Below are positions 7,131 to 17,086 of a stretch of DNA of 43,768 nucleotides, piece after piece (position 1 is the first letter of the stretch; every line of letters starts with the position of its first letter). The stretch is from the NCBI GenBank assembly GCA_013373015.1, contig JABXIQ010000042.1, positions 1-43,768 of the forward strand. The letters are read 5' to 3'. The position numbers and the translations under genes are program-made. The notes below the pieces were generated by a model. The model saw only the letters and a program-made list of their open reading frames with translations. It was not told the DNA's origin and searched no databases. This DNA comes from Kangiellaceae bacterium. GTDB lineage: Bacteria; Pseudomonadota; Gammaproteobacteria; Enterobacterales; Kangiellaceae.

Positions 7131-10010
7131 TTAATTGAATGCTTCAATTACGCATTTACTTGCTTGGCACAAGTCATAGGCGCTGGCTTTATACGAGCTT
7201 TCTTTTTCGTGAGCCTTGCCAATATTCCATACCACCATTGAGCGTTTATTCTCTGATGCAATTTCTGAGGCGTAAAACTCGGCCATTTGTTCAGCAGTTA
7301 GAGCTTTAACGGCTTTGATTAACTCTTCGCGAGAGTTAAATTGATAGTTCTCTTCAACTAAATCAGATTTTAGGCGAGCTAGTTTTTCATAGGAGTTTTG
7401 TAGCTTCTTTTCAAGATCAGATAACAAACCTTTGCGATGCTCTTCAAACTCCTCTGCAGAAATATTGTTTACGTAATCTTTCTGCTGTGCCATAAACTCT
7501 TCAATCTTAGCTTTTAAAATTGATGGGTGAGCTTTGGGGGATTGAATACCAAAACCAATGCCAGGAGTGTTGTCAAAGTTAAATGGACGCAGACTTACGA
7601 TATAGCCAAATTGTTGTTTAGTACGAAGCGAGTCGTAGAAGCGTTGACCAAGCATTTGTGCAATCATTTGATATTTCGCTTTTTGTTCGATGGAATCATC
7701 ATCAGCTTGGATCACATAACCGATGGTCGAATCATTGTGGTCTATCGCGACGTCGCGTACTTTTTGTTTGTTTTCGGCAAGTTGGATGGTTTTAACATCA
7801 GTTTTTAAGCCATCTTTGAATTGGGTATCAATACTAGACTTAACGGTTTTAACCATGCTTTTAACATCATCTTTATCAATATTACCAATATATAAAGATT
7901 CGGCTTCTACTTCCGACAGTACATCTTTTACAACCGATTTTAGAGTAGCTAAGTTCAGTTTGTTTAGCTCTGCAATATAGACGTCATCAGACAATGTGGT
8001 TTCATAAACTTCTTCGTACAATGCGCTGTACATTTGACGAATTGGCCATTCAAACTTGTTATTTTTGTATTCTTGTATAAGGTTTAGCTTAATACGATCA
8101 AAAGTTTCTTGAGTGATAAGGTCAGGGTTTAACGTAGAAATCACTTTAGAAAGAAGCTTGTTTGATTTTTCGCTGTAACCTTGAACATTGATGTCATAGC
8201 CACGACTAAAGCCAGAAACTGAATAATACAAGCCAGCAACTTGCGCAGGGTAAGATTCAGCACTTAAAAGATCGTCAACAATCTTATCGTGTAAGGTGAC
8301 TGCCGCACGGTATTGTGGATTGGCACCAATTTTGTCTGAGTATAAGCGAATATTTAGAGATGATTTTGGTAAACCAAACTCGTTTTCATTTTCGAACCAG
8401 ACGTTGAAACCAGGTTCAGAATATACTTTTTCAGGCTCTGTTACTGACTTGTTTGATTCAAGTGTTAAGTTTGATGCAATATAAGGATTAGCATTTGGTA
8501 AGCTCAATTCGGCAATTTTTGGTGCTTTATTCCAGCTTGTTAAATTAGCTTCACTTAGTGGCTTCATAGAATAAGGAACATCATAGCGCTCTTCTTTGAT
8601 GTCTGACTTAACATCAGGAGCAACTACGATCATACGCATTTTTTCAGGCGTTATTTGATCTAAATAGCTCTTGATAAGTTTTTTATCAAAATCTTTATAA
8701 ACACTGCCAACATCTAAGGCGTGTTGTGCAGGATAATATTGCATATTACCTGCCACAGACGATGCTAGATAGGCGACATCAAACTTTTCTTGGAATTTGA
8801 ATGCAGTTTTGCGGATTTTTGCTAGTTCATCAAAAGTAGATTTCTTAATACCATCAGTTTTAATGAGGTCGACATACGAATAGAAGTTTGAAACTATCTC
8901 ATCAATGTTTTGGTAGCCTTTAGGAGTTAAATCCACATAAACGGTCATCGGTACAAAGTCGTCTGGGCCATAGCTACCCATACCTAAACTTTTGATATAG
9001 CCTTTTTGTTTTAACAGCTGTACTAGCGACCCTTCGCCTTCATAGCCGATTAAATGGCCTAAATATGCTAAAGGTTTTTGCTCGAAATAAGGCTTGTTGG
9101 AAGGCGCAGCAAACTGAAGAGTTAATTGGCGACTGTCTTCTAAAGTTTTAATTTCGATTTTGACGCCTTGCTGATTGTCTAAGAACGGAGCAGGACGGTT
9201 GCTATCAATTTGATAGCCATTGTTTGGCACTGGGCTAAACTTCGATTCTGCCCATTGCATTAATTGCTCAGTAGGGTAGTTTCCAACAACAACAAGCGAC
9301 ATGATGCCTGCTGAGTAATGCTTTTTATAATGCTCTTTTACTGTTTCTAAAATCGTAGAACCTTCTTTATCGCTTAAAGTATCCAAGTTACCTACGGAAA
9401 ATTGTGTAAATGGATGTTCTTGATTGGCTGTTTGTTTGACTGCTTCATTAAAACGGCGCCAGCTATCTTTCACTTTTAGCTTATATTCTGAATGAACGGC
9501 ATTTCGCTCTTTTTGTACAAACTCTGGATCAAATAAAGGATCGATAAAGAAACGTGAAAAACGATCTAATGCAGGCTCTAAATAATCATTATCAATTTGG
9601 AAGAAGTAATTAGTATGTTCTTGGCCAGTCCCTGCATTGTTGAAACCACCATGCTTTTTGATGAATTCACCATACTCGCCAACGGTAGGGTATTTTTTTG
9701 AACCTAAAAACAACATGTGCTCAAGATAGTGAGTTAGGCCTTCGCGATCTTTGGGATCGGCTAAATGACCAATATGGACGTCAAGAGCTGCGGCAGCTTT
9801 ATCTGCATCAGGATCAGATATAACCATCACCTTAAGTCCATTATCAAGCAGCTTATATTGATAACTACGCTTATCGATCTCACTTTTGTTGATAACAACA
9901 GATTCTGCAGTATTGGCTTCTGGTGCTAATGAGCTGGTTTTACAACCGCTAAGCATTAATCCCGATGATGTAGCAAGCATTACGGCTAATGCTGTGGCTT
10001 TTAGTTTCAT
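7131..10010 (-). CDS. M16 (pitrilysin/insulinase) family zinc metalloprotease, lipoprotein
   Basis: 959 aa, the size of E. coli protease III (PtrA). Four M16 half-domains form the peptide-trapping chamber. The inverted zinc motif HYLEH is at residues 94-98, and the distal glutamate is in ERNAVHSEYKLK. Unlike PtrA, the N-terminus is a lipoprotein signal (LMLSGC, lipidated Cys23), so the enzyme is probably tethered to a membrane facing the periplasm, degrading peptides. The C-terminal half keeps the insulinase-type LRTKQQFGYIV block, important for substrate binding. It has its own upstream region of about 130 bp after mtfA and shares the 7091-7117 terminator. Confidence 0.93.
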   Translation of the reverse strand: MKLKATALAVMLATSSGLMLSGCKTSSLAPEANTAESVVINKSEIDKRSYQYKLLDNGLKVMVISDPDADKAAAALDVHIGHLADPKDREGLTHYLEHMLFLGSKKYPTVGEYGEFIKKHGGFNNAGTGQEHTNYFFQIDNDYLEPALDRFSRFFIDPLFDPEFVQKERNAVHSEYKLKVKDSWRRFNEAVKQTANQEHPFTQFSVGNLDTLSDKEGSTILETVKEHYKKHYSAGIMSLVVVGNYPTEQLMQWAESKFSPVPNNGYQIDSNRPAPFLDNQQGVKIEIKTLEDSRQLTLQFAAPSNKPYFEQKPLAYLGHLIGYEGEGSLVQLLKQKGYIKSLGMGSYGPDDFVPMTVYVDLTPKGYQNIDEIVSNFYSYVDLIKTDGIKKSTFDELAKIRKTAFKFQEKFDVAYLASSVAGNMQYYPAQHALDVGSVYKDFDKKLIKSYLDQITPEKMRMIVVAPDVKSDIKEERYDVPYSMKPLSEANLTSWNKAPKIAELSLPNANPYIASNLTLESNKSVTEPEKVYSEPGFNVWFENENEFGLPKSSLNIRLYSDKIGANPQYRAAVTLHDKIVDDLLSAESYPAQVAGLYYSVSGFSRGYDINVQGYSEKSNKLLSKVISTLNPDLITQETFDRIKLNLIQEYKNNKFEWPIRQMYSALYEEVYETTLSDDVYIAELNKLNLATLKSVVKDVLSEVEAESLYIGNIDKDDVKSMVKTVKSSIDTQFKDGLKTDVKTIQLAENKQKVRDVAIDHNDSTIGYVIQADDDSIEQKAKYQMIAQMLGQRFYDSLRTKQQFGYIVSLRPFNFDNTPGIGFGIQSPKAHPSILKAKIEEFMAQQKDYVNNISAEEFEEHRKGLLSDLEKKLQNSYEKLARLKSDLVEENYQFNSREELIKAVKALTAEQMAEFYASEIASENKRSMVVWNIGKAHEKESSYKASAYDLCQASKCVIEAFN

Positions 10011-10143
10011 AATAGTATCTATCCCATTTAATTGTTGTTTCTGACATGCCCATAATAATAGCCAGTCATTGTTATAAGTGTTAAATATGTTTGTTAATAA
10101 AGTGTGTCTAAATATTACAAGATAAAGCTTTATTTATATTTGT

Positions 10144-10965
10144 TTACCATTCAGCAGGGTCAACTTTATAGTATTCTTTTAGTTGATTGAATAAGTTTGG
10201 ATGTAGATGTTTAAATTCTTTAGGTCGCTCAAAAAACACTTCTGAGCTAACTGCGAAAAATTCCGCAGGGTTGGTGGCTCCATATTTATCCAGAAAACTT
10301 TCTTGCCCGTTTCTGGCTTGGGATTGGAGCGTATTAAACTCGGCGGAAAGCACTGCTGACCATTGACTATAGCTTTGGTCTTTATTAAGCGGTGGGGCAC
10401 CATTGGTCACCCCTGACTCTCCATCAAGCTGATGGGCAAATTCGTGGATAACTAGATTATGTCCATCTTCAAAATCGGCACCACCAGAAGCCGAGTCGCG
10501 CCATGATAAAATCACTTGCCCTCTATTCCATGATTCGCCTAGCAGTACACGTGGTTCGTTAGACTGAATGCCGCCTGCTTGATAGTTGTTATGGCGAGTA
10601 ATAAATGCTGCAGGGTAAACAATCACTGTTTTCAAAAAAGGATAAAAGTCTGTGTTGCGATTGAGTAGCAACAGGCAGGCTTGCGCCGCTATTGTGACTC
10701 TAACTTCATCGGTAATTTGTTGTCCTTCACGCCCTACAAATTGCTTTTCTGCCAGAAATATTTGCATCTTATCTTTAAGCTGTAATTGTAAGTCGGCTGG
10801 TATTTTATAAAAGAAAGGTAAATTCTTTCTCAAGATCATGCGCCATTCATGGGGGAATGGTATGCTGGCAACTTGCTGGCGTTTCTTGGCGGTACGTGAT
10901 TTATCGGTAACAATCCAAATGATAGCTAAAGCAGCCAGAGCAAGAATGATAATGAGTGCGGTCAT
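10144..10965 (-). CDS. mtfA: MtfA-type M90 zinc peptidase
   Basis: 273 aa, similar in length to E. coli MtfA (265). MtfA is an aminopeptidase that binds the glucose repressor Mlc and thereby affects the PTS. The catalytic motif HEFAH is at residues 174-178 within NLVIHEFAHQLDGESG, and the third zinc ligand is in the family segment AEFFAVSSEVFFE. WRxxLxxNLPFFYKIP is the usual N-terminal block. Residues 3-19 form a hydrophobic helix, so this homologue is probably membrane-anchored. Divergent from the next gene with a 47-bp gap. Whether an Mlc partner exists here is unknown. Confidence 0.9.
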   Translation of the reverse strand: MTALIIILALAALAIIWIVTDKSRTAKKRQQVASIPFPHEWRMILRKNLPFFYKIPADLQLQLKDKMQIFLAEKQFVGREGQQITDEVRVTIAAQACLLLLNRNTDFYPFLKTVIVYPAAFITRHNNYQAGGIQSNEPRVLLGESWNRGQVILSWRDSASGGADFEDGHNLVIHEFAHQLDGESGVTNGAPPLNKDQSYSQWSAVLSAEFNTLQSQARNGQESFLDKYGATNPAEFFAVSSEVFFERPKEFKHLHPNLFNQLKEYYKVDPAEW

Positions 10966-11012
10966 ATTGTGGTTATTTTATTTTAGGATAAAAGTGAGAT
11001 TGGGATAAAAGC

Positions 11013-11672
11013 ATGATTTTCAAGTCAGATACAGATTTGCAACAAAATAGTGAACATGCTGTTTCAAGCAAGACATTGGTTTTAATGGTAATAGCAAATG
11101 TATTGCCATTGTTAGGTGTTGTGTTATGGCAATGGGATGTGTTTACGGTTTTGTTCTTATATTGGCTAGAAAATGCCATTATCGGTATTTTTCATATTGT
11201 CAAACTGCTGACTTGTAGTAGCAAAAGCAAAGATAAGGTCATTAAAAGTGTATTCTTTACGGTTCACTATGGTGCTTTTGCCACTGGCCACGGCTATTTA
11301 TTATTCGATATTTTTAATATTCCAACCGCTCAAGGCGGCTTTTTGTCGATTTGGCAAAGCGGGTATGAGTATCTGCAAAGTATTGATGGGAAGTTACTGT
11401 TACCTGTTGCGGCAATGATTGCTTATCAAGCCTTTGATGTGCAGCAGTTTTTGCTAAAAGAACGCGCTAAAACCAGTCGTGACCTGATGATGGAACCATA
11501 TAGTCGAGTAGTGGTTATTCATGTAGCGTTACTGTTTGGGGCAATCTTTGCTCAGAAATTTGACAATCCTATGCTGGTTCTTATCGGTTTAATAGGGTTT
11601 AAGATATTTATGGATTATCAAAATTTGAAAAAGAAAAATAAGCTGAAATCTCAGTCTAACCCTCTGAAATGA
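11013..11672 (+). CDS. multi-spanning membrane protein, DUF6498-like
   Basis: 219 aa with about five hydrophobic segments. The motif FTVLFLYWLENAIIGIFHIVK followed by VFFTVHYGAFATGHG resembles what I recall of DUF6498, a family of integral membrane proteins without known function. The C-terminal tail is Lys-rich (KKKNKLKSQSNPLK). Divergent from mtfA. No link to transport or signalling can be shown. Confidence 0.75.
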   Translation: MIFKSDTDLQQNSEHAVSSKTLVLMVIANVLPLLGVVLWQWDVFTVLFLYWLENAIIGIFHIVKLLTCSSKSKDKVIKSVFFTVHYGAFATGHGYLLFDIFNIPTAQGGFLSIWQSGYEYLQSIDGKLLLPVAAMIAYQAFDVQQFLLKERAKTSRDLMMEPYSRVVVIHVALLFGAIFAQKFDNPMLVLIGLIGFKIFMDYQNLKKKNKLKSQSNPLK

Positions 11673-11767
11673 ATGAAAAAGCTTATAAATAGCTCATCTG
11701 ATTTGTTTGTCATTGAAAAATTAGTGTTTCACAGCTAAGGTATGGAAAAAATCAATGGAGACAAGCA

Positions 11768-13315
11768 ATGACAAACCAATCTGTGCCTGAAAAAACAGGT
11801 GCTATAACGAAGTTCCTTAACGGTATTGAGCGGGTAGGTAATAAGCTTCCAGATCCTGCAATGATATTCCTATTCGCGATGATGGTCATCTGGGTACTTT
11901 CATGGGTGTTATCTGGGGTAAGTTTTAGCTCAATTGATCCTAGAACTGGCGATCCAATTGTAGTGAATAATTTGCTAACGGGTGATGCACTGGCCAATTT
12001 CTTATCCACTATGGTGAAAACCTTTACTGGCTTTGCTCCTTTGGGTGTAGTGTTAGTGGCTATGCTGGGTGTTGGTGTGGCAGAGCATTCGGGTTATATC
12101 AATACTGGCATTAAGCTAATGTTAAAAAGAACGCCAAAGTTCTTATTAACCCCAGTAATCATTTTAGTGGCAATTGTCAGTCATACTGCAACTGATGCGG
12201 GCTATGTTTTGGTGATACCTTTAGCAGGCGTTATTTACTACGCAATGGGGCGTCACCCATTGGTAGGTATTGCTGCTGCATTCGCTGGGGTTAGCGGTGG
12301 CTTTAGTGCTAACTTTATTCCATCAGGTATTGATCCTTTACTACAAGGGTTTACCCTAACAGCTGCGCAGATCATAGAGCCTAGCGCAAATGTTAATCCA
12401 TTGAACAATTGGTTCTTCACTTCTGCCTCGAGTTTGTTCATCGTTTTAGTGGGTTGGTTCATTACTGATAAGATTATTGAGCCACGCTTACAAAAAACAG
12501 AAATTGATGGCGATACTGATGATTTGCCTACTTTTGATGAGATTTCATCAACAGAAAAAAAGGCGTTTTATATTGCCACAGCTGTAATGTTGCTAGGTAT
12601 TGCTGCGCTAGTTTTTTGGGCGCTACCAGAAGAGTCACCTTTACGTTATGAAGGTAAGTTAGAAGTATTCCAAGCTCCAATTATGCAATCTATTGTGCCT
12701 TTGATCTTCTTGTTATTTTGGATTCCTGGTGCTGTTTATGGCTTTGTAGCTGGAACATTCAAGAAATCAAAAGATATGATCGATGCCATGACTAAGGCGA
12801 TGGGCGGAATGGCTTATTACTTAGTGATGGTGTTCTTCTGTGCACTATTCGTAGCGGCATTTGCTAAGTCTAATTTAGGTGCATTGTTAGCCATTGAAGG
12901 TGCGCAAGGCTTGAAAGCTTTAGCATTGCCTAGTGCTGTAACGATTGTTGGAATTGTTTTGCTAACTGCGTTTGTGAATTTGTTTGTCGGTTCAGCGTCA
13001 GGAAAATGGGCGTTGTTGGCACCTATTTTTGTTCCTATGTTGATGCAACTTGGTATTTCTCCAGATTTAACCCAAGCTGCGTATCGTGTAGGTGATTCAA
13101 GCTCTAATATCATAACGCCATTAATGCCATACTTCCCACTGGTTGTAGTCTATTGTCAAAAGTATGTAAAAGGTACAGGCGTTGGAACTCTAATTTCATT
13201 GATGCTGCCGTACTCTATAGCATTCTTGATTGGCTGGAGTTTATTCCTGTTGGGTTATTGGTGGTTAGGCGCTCCATTAGGTTTAGAGGCCAGCTATACC
13301 TTTCCTGCTGGATAA
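11768..13315 (+). CDS. AbgT-family transporter
   Basis: 515 aa, close to E. coli AbgT (508). Opens with FLNGIERVGNKLPDPAMIFLF, the family hallmark, then carries AxxFVGVAEHSG-type (VGVAEHSGYI) and GVSGGFSANFIPSGIDPLLQGFT segments and the substrate-site region FVGSASGKWALLAPIFVPM. About eleven to thirteen membrane helices. AbgT imports p-aminobenzoyl-glutamate in E. coli, while MtrF and YdaH export sulfonamides, so substrate and direction are uncertain. A GGAGA Shine-Dalgarno precedes the ATG. No abgAB hydrolase genes are adjacent, which favours a stand-alone role. Confidence 0.92.
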   Translation: MTNQSVPEKTGAITKFLNGIERVGNKLPDPAMIFLFAMMVIWVLSWVLSGVSFSSIDPRTGDPIVVNNLLTGDALANFLSTMVKTFTGFAPLGVVLVAMLGVGVAEHSGYINTGIKLMLKRTPKFLLTPVIILVAIVSHTATDAGYVLVIPLAGVIYYAMGRHPLVGIAAAFAGVSGGFSANFIPSGIDPLLQGFTLTAAQIIEPSANVNPLNNWFFTSASSLFIVLVGWFITDKIIEPRLQKTEIDGDTDDLPTFDEISSTEKKAFYIATAVMLLGIAALVFWALPEESPLRYEGKLEVFQAPIMQSIVPLIFLLFWIPGAVYGFVAGTFKKSKDMIDAMTKAMGGMAYYLVMVFFCALFVAAFAKSNLGALLAIEGAQGLKALALPSAVTIVGIVLLTAFVNLFVGSASGKWALLAPIFVPMLMQLGISPDLTQAAYRVGDSSSNIITPLMPYFPLVVVYCQKYVKGTGVGTLISLMLPYSIAFLIGWSLFLLGYWWLGAPLGLEASYTFPAG

Positions 13316-13331
13316 TTAAGAAGCTAGAACT

Positions 13332-13359
13332 AAAAAAGCCTGCATTTGCAGGCTTTTTT
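13332..13359. terminator. bidirectional intrinsic terminator
   Basis: Stem gcctgca (13338-13344) / tgcaggc (13347-13353), flanked by A6 and T6, between the convergent transporter and E1 dehydrogenase genes. Confidence 0.92.
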
Positions 13360-13376
13360 GTTTGTTTCATAAATTA

Positions 13377-15605
13377 TTATTTAAGTTCAATAACCGCTTT
13401 AATGATATCTTCTTTACTAGGTAGAACATACTCCCACGAAGTACCGATTGGAATAAAAGTATCATGACCTGTAACTCTTTTTATAGTTGGTAATTGTTCA
13501 AGATTATCAACTAAGCCAGTGATAATTTCCTCACTAACAGAGCCAGTCTTACGGCACTCATCAACAATTAACACCTTATCAAATTGGCTAGCAACTTCAG
13601 CAATTTGTTGATGATTAAGCGGTGCTAACCAACGCAAGTCCATCACGGTGATACTGGTTTTATGTTTATCGGCAAGTTCTTTTTGTGCTTGAAGAGACAA
13701 GTAATTGCCATTGCCATAGGTAATGATTAAAGCGTCGTTTCCTGAATTATTATCTGAACCATTTTCAGGCTTGCGGATACCTGCTTGACCAAACTCTATG
13801 ATTTCATTCGGATCTGGGTATTCAAACAACCAACCATTATCACCAGCTTCGTGTAAGTCTTTGGCGTGGTATAAAGCAATTGGCTCAAGAAAGATTACTA
13901 TTCGTTTTTGTTCATCGGCTAAGCGCACAGCTTCACGCAACATGCGAGCCGCATCTAAGCCATTTGATGGACAAGCAACAATAACGCCAGGTATTTCGCG
14001 TAAGAAGCCAAAACTGTTGTCATTGTGGAAATGACCACCGAATCCTTTCTGATAGGCTAGACCTGCAATTCTAATAACCATGGGGTTGGTGAATTGGTTA
14101 TTGGAGAAAAAGGATAGGGTAGAGGCTTCACCACGAATTTGATCAACTGCGTTGTGGGTATAAGCTAAAAATTGAATTTCAGGGATAGGTAAATATCCTA
14201 AGTGGGCAGCACCAATAGCTGTACCCAAAATACTAGTTTCGTCGAGCAAGGTATCATACACGCGGTTCTCACCAAATCGTTTTTGTAGATTGGTTGAAAC
14301 ACTGTAAACGCCTCCCTTTTTGCCCACATCTTCACCAAACATCATGATATTGGGGTATTGTTCCATCAAGTCGGTTAAAGCGTAATTGATCAGTTGCGCC
14401 ATACTACGAGGCTTGTCCAAAAATTTGAATTGGCGACCAATATCAAATAGTTCTTGGCGGCGGGTTATTTTCGCAACAGGTGGTTTCTCTTTAGCAGGTA
14501 ATTGTGGTGCAATCGAAGCGCAAACTTCTTCGGCATTGGATAATTTCGGCAAAGTTACTGCAATTTCAGCAGCTTGTTCTACTTTGCTGCGGGTATTTTC
14601 ATATAAATCTAGAATATCTTCTGTGGATAAATATCCAGCTTCAATGGCAATTCGAGCAGTATGCAGAAGAGGATCTTGTGCTTCAGTTTTTTCAATATGC
14701 TCAATGCTGTGGTACATGCTCTCAGTATCATTTCCAGCATGCCCCATCAAACGAATGGTTTTCATGTGTAAGAACACTGGGCGACGCTCGATGCGGGCTA
14801 TCTCTTCTGCTTCTTGTGCCGCTAAATAAACGTCAGGTAGGTGTAAGCCGTTACACTGGATATACTCAATGCTGTGGCGGTTTTTGACGTTATTTTCAAC
14901 CCAGTTTTCAGGAGTAGAGACGGAAATTCCAATACCGTTATCTTCGCAAATAAAAACAAGTGGCAATGGCTCACCTTTATACGCAAGATATTGAGCTGTA
15001 TTAAAGGCTGATTGCGAGGTCGCGTGATTAAAGCTTGCATCGCCAAAGTTACATAAAATGACGCTATCATTTGGAATGTTAGCAGTAAAATCAGTGCGTT
15101 CAGCTCGTCCAATCGACCAAGCTGCGCCCATTGCTTTAGGTAAATGTGAGGCAATGGTACTGGTTTGTGGCGGTACGAAGAGTTGTGCGCTACCAAAAAC
15201 TTTGTGCCGACCTTGCGAAATTGGGTCATCTTTGGCCGCAACTAATGACAACATTTGGTCCCTGATTGGATCGACATTAGGTAAATGGCGTGAACGCTGG
15301 GTCATCAAAGCCCCTGAGCGATAATGTAAAAAGGCCATATCAGTATGACGGAATACTTTGCCGATAACCGCATTACCCTCATGACCACTGCTACCAATGG
15401 TATAGTAGCCAATGCCTTGATCTTTGAGGATCCGCGCCCGTAAGTCTAAATGACGGCTAATAATTTGAGATTCAAACAGCTCCACAAATTCTTTCGGTGA
15501 CATTTGAGTCACAGCGGCAGATATATTGCTTAAACGTTCGGGAAACTTGGCTGTTTTAACGGCGATCTGAAAATTCTGATCAATAACGCTGGCACGGTCT
15601 AGCAT
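13377..15605 (-). CDS. branched-chain 2-oxoacid dehydrogenase E1, alpha-beta fusion
   Basis: 742 aa with both E1 subunits in one chain. Residues 30 to about 370 are the alpha part: ESQIISRHLDLRARILKDQG, GSSGHEGNAVIGKVF, and the thiamine diphosphate motif FGDASFNHATSQSAFN ... CEDNGIGIS. Residues 400-742 are the transketolase-like beta part: MMFGEDVGKKGGVYSVS, ETSILGTAIGAAHLGYLPIPEIQF, and the C-terminal VDECRKTGSVSEEI. The enzyme would decarboxylate 2-oxoacids from Val/Leu/Ile and pass acyl groups to a lipoyl E2. No E2 or E3 gene lies in the window. The motif has GDA rather than the usual GDG. Fused E1s of this type are known in several marine gammaproteobacteria and Bacteroidetes. Confidence 0.9.
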   Translation of the reverse strand: MLDRASVIDQNFQIAVKTAKFPERLSNISAAVTQMSPKEFVELFESQIISRHLDLRARILKDQGIGYYTIGSSGHEGNAVIGKVFRHTDMAFLHYRSGALMTQRSRHLPNVDPIRDQMLSLVAAKDDPISQGRHKVFGSAQLFVPPQTSTIASHLPKAMGAAWSIGRAERTDFTANIPNDSVILCNFGDASFNHATSQSAFNTAQYLAYKGEPLPLVFICEDNGIGISVSTPENWVENNVKNRHSIEYIQCNGLHLPDVYLAAQEAEEIARIERRPVFLHMKTIRLMGHAGNDTESMYHSIEHIEKTEAQDPLLHTARIAIEAGYLSTEDILDLYENTRSKVEQAAEIAVTLPKLSNAEEVCASIAPQLPAKEKPPVAKITRRQELFDIGRQFKFLDKPRSMAQLINYALTDLMEQYPNIMMFGEDVGKKGGVYSVSTNLQKRFGENRVYDTLLDETSILGTAIGAAHLGYLPIPEIQFLAYTHNAVDQIRGEASTLSFFSNNQFTNPMVIRIAGLAYQKGFGGHFHNDNSFGFLREIPGVIVACPSNGLDAARMLREAVRLADEQKRIVIFLEPIALYHAKDLHEAGDNGWLFEYPDPNEIIEFGQAGIRKPENGSDNNSGNDALIITYGNGNYLSLQAQKELADKHKTSITVMDLRWLAPLNHQQIAEVASQFDKVLIVDECRKTGSVSEEIITGLVDNLEQLPTIKRVTGHDTFIPIGTSWEYVLPSKEDIIKAVIELK

Positions 15606-15785
15606 CGTAGTATTTAGGTTAGTTCTGCGAAAAAAAGTGGCGCTTAGTATGCTGTATGGTTATAAGGATGTCACTCACCAGACAACTGGTTGGATCTGAT
15701 CTTTTGGGTTAAATGTGTGGGCGAATATGGTAAAGTAGCGCGCAATAGGATTAAGTAGCCATTTATAGGTCTTACAGAGACAATT

Positions 15786-16751
15786 ATGAAAGTTTACAAC
15801 AATATTTTAGAAATGATTGGCGAAACGCCAATGGTGCAATTTCAGCGCCTAGACACGGGTGTTTGTCAGTTATTTGGCAAGCTTGAATCGCAAAATCCAG
15901 GTGCCTCGATTAAAGATCGTATTGCTGTCAGTATGATTGAGGATGCGGAAGCGCAAGGCAATATTAATCCAGGCGATACTTTAATAGAAGCAACCGCAGG
16001 TAATACGGGCCTTGGCTTGGCTTTAGTGGCTTCTCAAAAAGGTTATAAACTTAAAATTGTCATGCCTGATAAAATGAGTATGGAAAAAGAGTATAACCTG
16101 CGTGCTTTAGGTGCCGAGGTTATCCGTACACGCTCGGATGTAGGTAAGGGACACCCTGAATACTACCAAGATATGGCCGAGCGGCTGGCTCAAGAAAATG
16201 GTTGGTATTACATCAATCAATTTTCAAATCCTGCAAACGTTAAAGCGCACTATGAAACTACTGGGCCTGAAATTTGGCAACAGTTAGAAGGTAAGGTTGA
16301 TGCGGTAGTTGTAGGCGTGGGTTCTGGCGGTACTATCACTGGATTGGGCTCATATTTGAAGCAAAAAAATCCAAATATTGATATGGTTTTGGCTGATCCA
16401 GAAGGTTCTATTTTGGCGGATTATCATCATACCGGCACTTATGGTGAAGCGGGCAGCTGGGTGGTTGAAGGTATTGGTGAAGACTTTATTCCAGATATTT
16501 GTGACATGAAGTTGTTTGATAAGGCTTATACCATTAGTGATAAAGAAGCTCTTAGCGCTGCACGTGATTTGATGTTAAAAGAAGCTGTAATGGGCGGTTC
16601 TTCTACGGGCACTTTGTTGGCGGCTGCACTGCGTTACTGCCAAGAGCAAACCGAGCCGAAGCGAGTGGTGACTTTGGTGTGTGATACGGGAAATCGTTAT
16701 TTATCCAAAATGTATAACGATGAGTGGATGAAAGATAAGGGCTTTTTATAA
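15786..16751 (+). CDS. PLP-dependent cystathionine beta-synthase-type enzyme (cysteine synthase family)
   Basis: 321 aa, fold-type II PLP enzyme. The Schiff-base lysine is K43 in GASIKDRIAVSMIEDAE. The phosphate/substrate loop is EATAGNTGLGLA, and the PLP phosphate site is GVGSGGTITGLGSYL. Details point to cystathionine beta-synthase rather than CysK/CysM: DPEGSILA, VEGIGEDFIPD, GGSSTGT, and the end NRYLSKMYNDEWMKDKGFL parallels human CBS up to its catalytic-core terminus (SDRWMLQKGFL). It lacks the C-terminal regulatory CBS domain pair. It would condense homocysteine (or O-acetylserine) with serine/sulfide. No cystathionine gamma-lyase gene is adjacent, so the alternative of O-acetylserine sulfhydrylase stays open. 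Confidence 0.85.
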   Translation: MKVYNNILEMIGETPMVQFQRLDTGVCQLFGKLESQNPGASIKDRIAVSMIEDAEAQGNINPGDTLIEATAGNTGLGLALVASQKGYKLKIVMPDKMSMEKEYNLRALGAEVIRTRSDVGKGHPEYYQDMAERLAQENGWYYINQFSNPANVKAHYETTGPEIWQQLEGKVDAVVVGVGSGGTITGLGSYLKQKNPNIDMVLADPEGSILADYHHTGTYGEAGSWVVEGIGEDFIPDICDMKLFDKAYTISDKEALSAARDLMLKEAVMGGSSTGTLLAAALRYCQEQTEPKRVVTLVCDTGNRYLSKMYNDEWMKDKGFL

Positions 16752-16754
16752 TCT

Positions 16755-17081
16755 ATGTCAGGGTCTAACAAGATGCAAAATCAAAGCAAGGAGCACAATC
16801 AAGCTAATGCGCCACAAGCGTTTCATTTCCCAATGAGCGCTTTATTTCTCGAATTAGTCGGTATGGCGCTGGTAGCTTTTGCTGCTTTTGAGATTTATTC
16901 GTTAAACAAGAAAGGCGCTTCAGTGCTGAGTGAATTTATCAGTTGGTCGCATTATCCTTGGGTTATCATGATTTTAGGTGTGGTTCTAATGGTCCCATTT
17001 CATAAGCAGATCTGGAAAGCAAAACAGTATGTAAAACAACAACAGCAGCTTATCAAGAAGAAAGAACGACCTGATTTTTAA
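16755..17081 (+). CDS. small two-helix membrane protein, unknown
   Basis: 108 aa, not recognised. It follows the PLP enzyme after 3 bp, so it is almost surely co-transcribed. Two hydrophobic segments (about residues 30-50 and 72-90) are flanked by a polar N-terminus and a Lys/Gln-rich tail ending KKKERPDF. An alternative start, Met7 at 16773, has a weak CAGGG upstream, whereas the first ATG has no visible Shine-Dalgarno. Confidence 0.7.
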   Translation: MSGSNKMQNQSKEHNQANAPQAFHFPMSALFLELVGMALVAFAAFEIYSLNKKGASVLSEFISWSHYPWVIMILGVVLMVPFHKQIWKAKQYVKQQQQLIKKKERPDF

Positions 17082-17086
17082 GAAAT

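Noticed and set aside
13798-14887. Several plus-strand frames antisense to the fused E1 gene
   Set aside because: Shadows of a clearly coding minus-strand gene; no domains.
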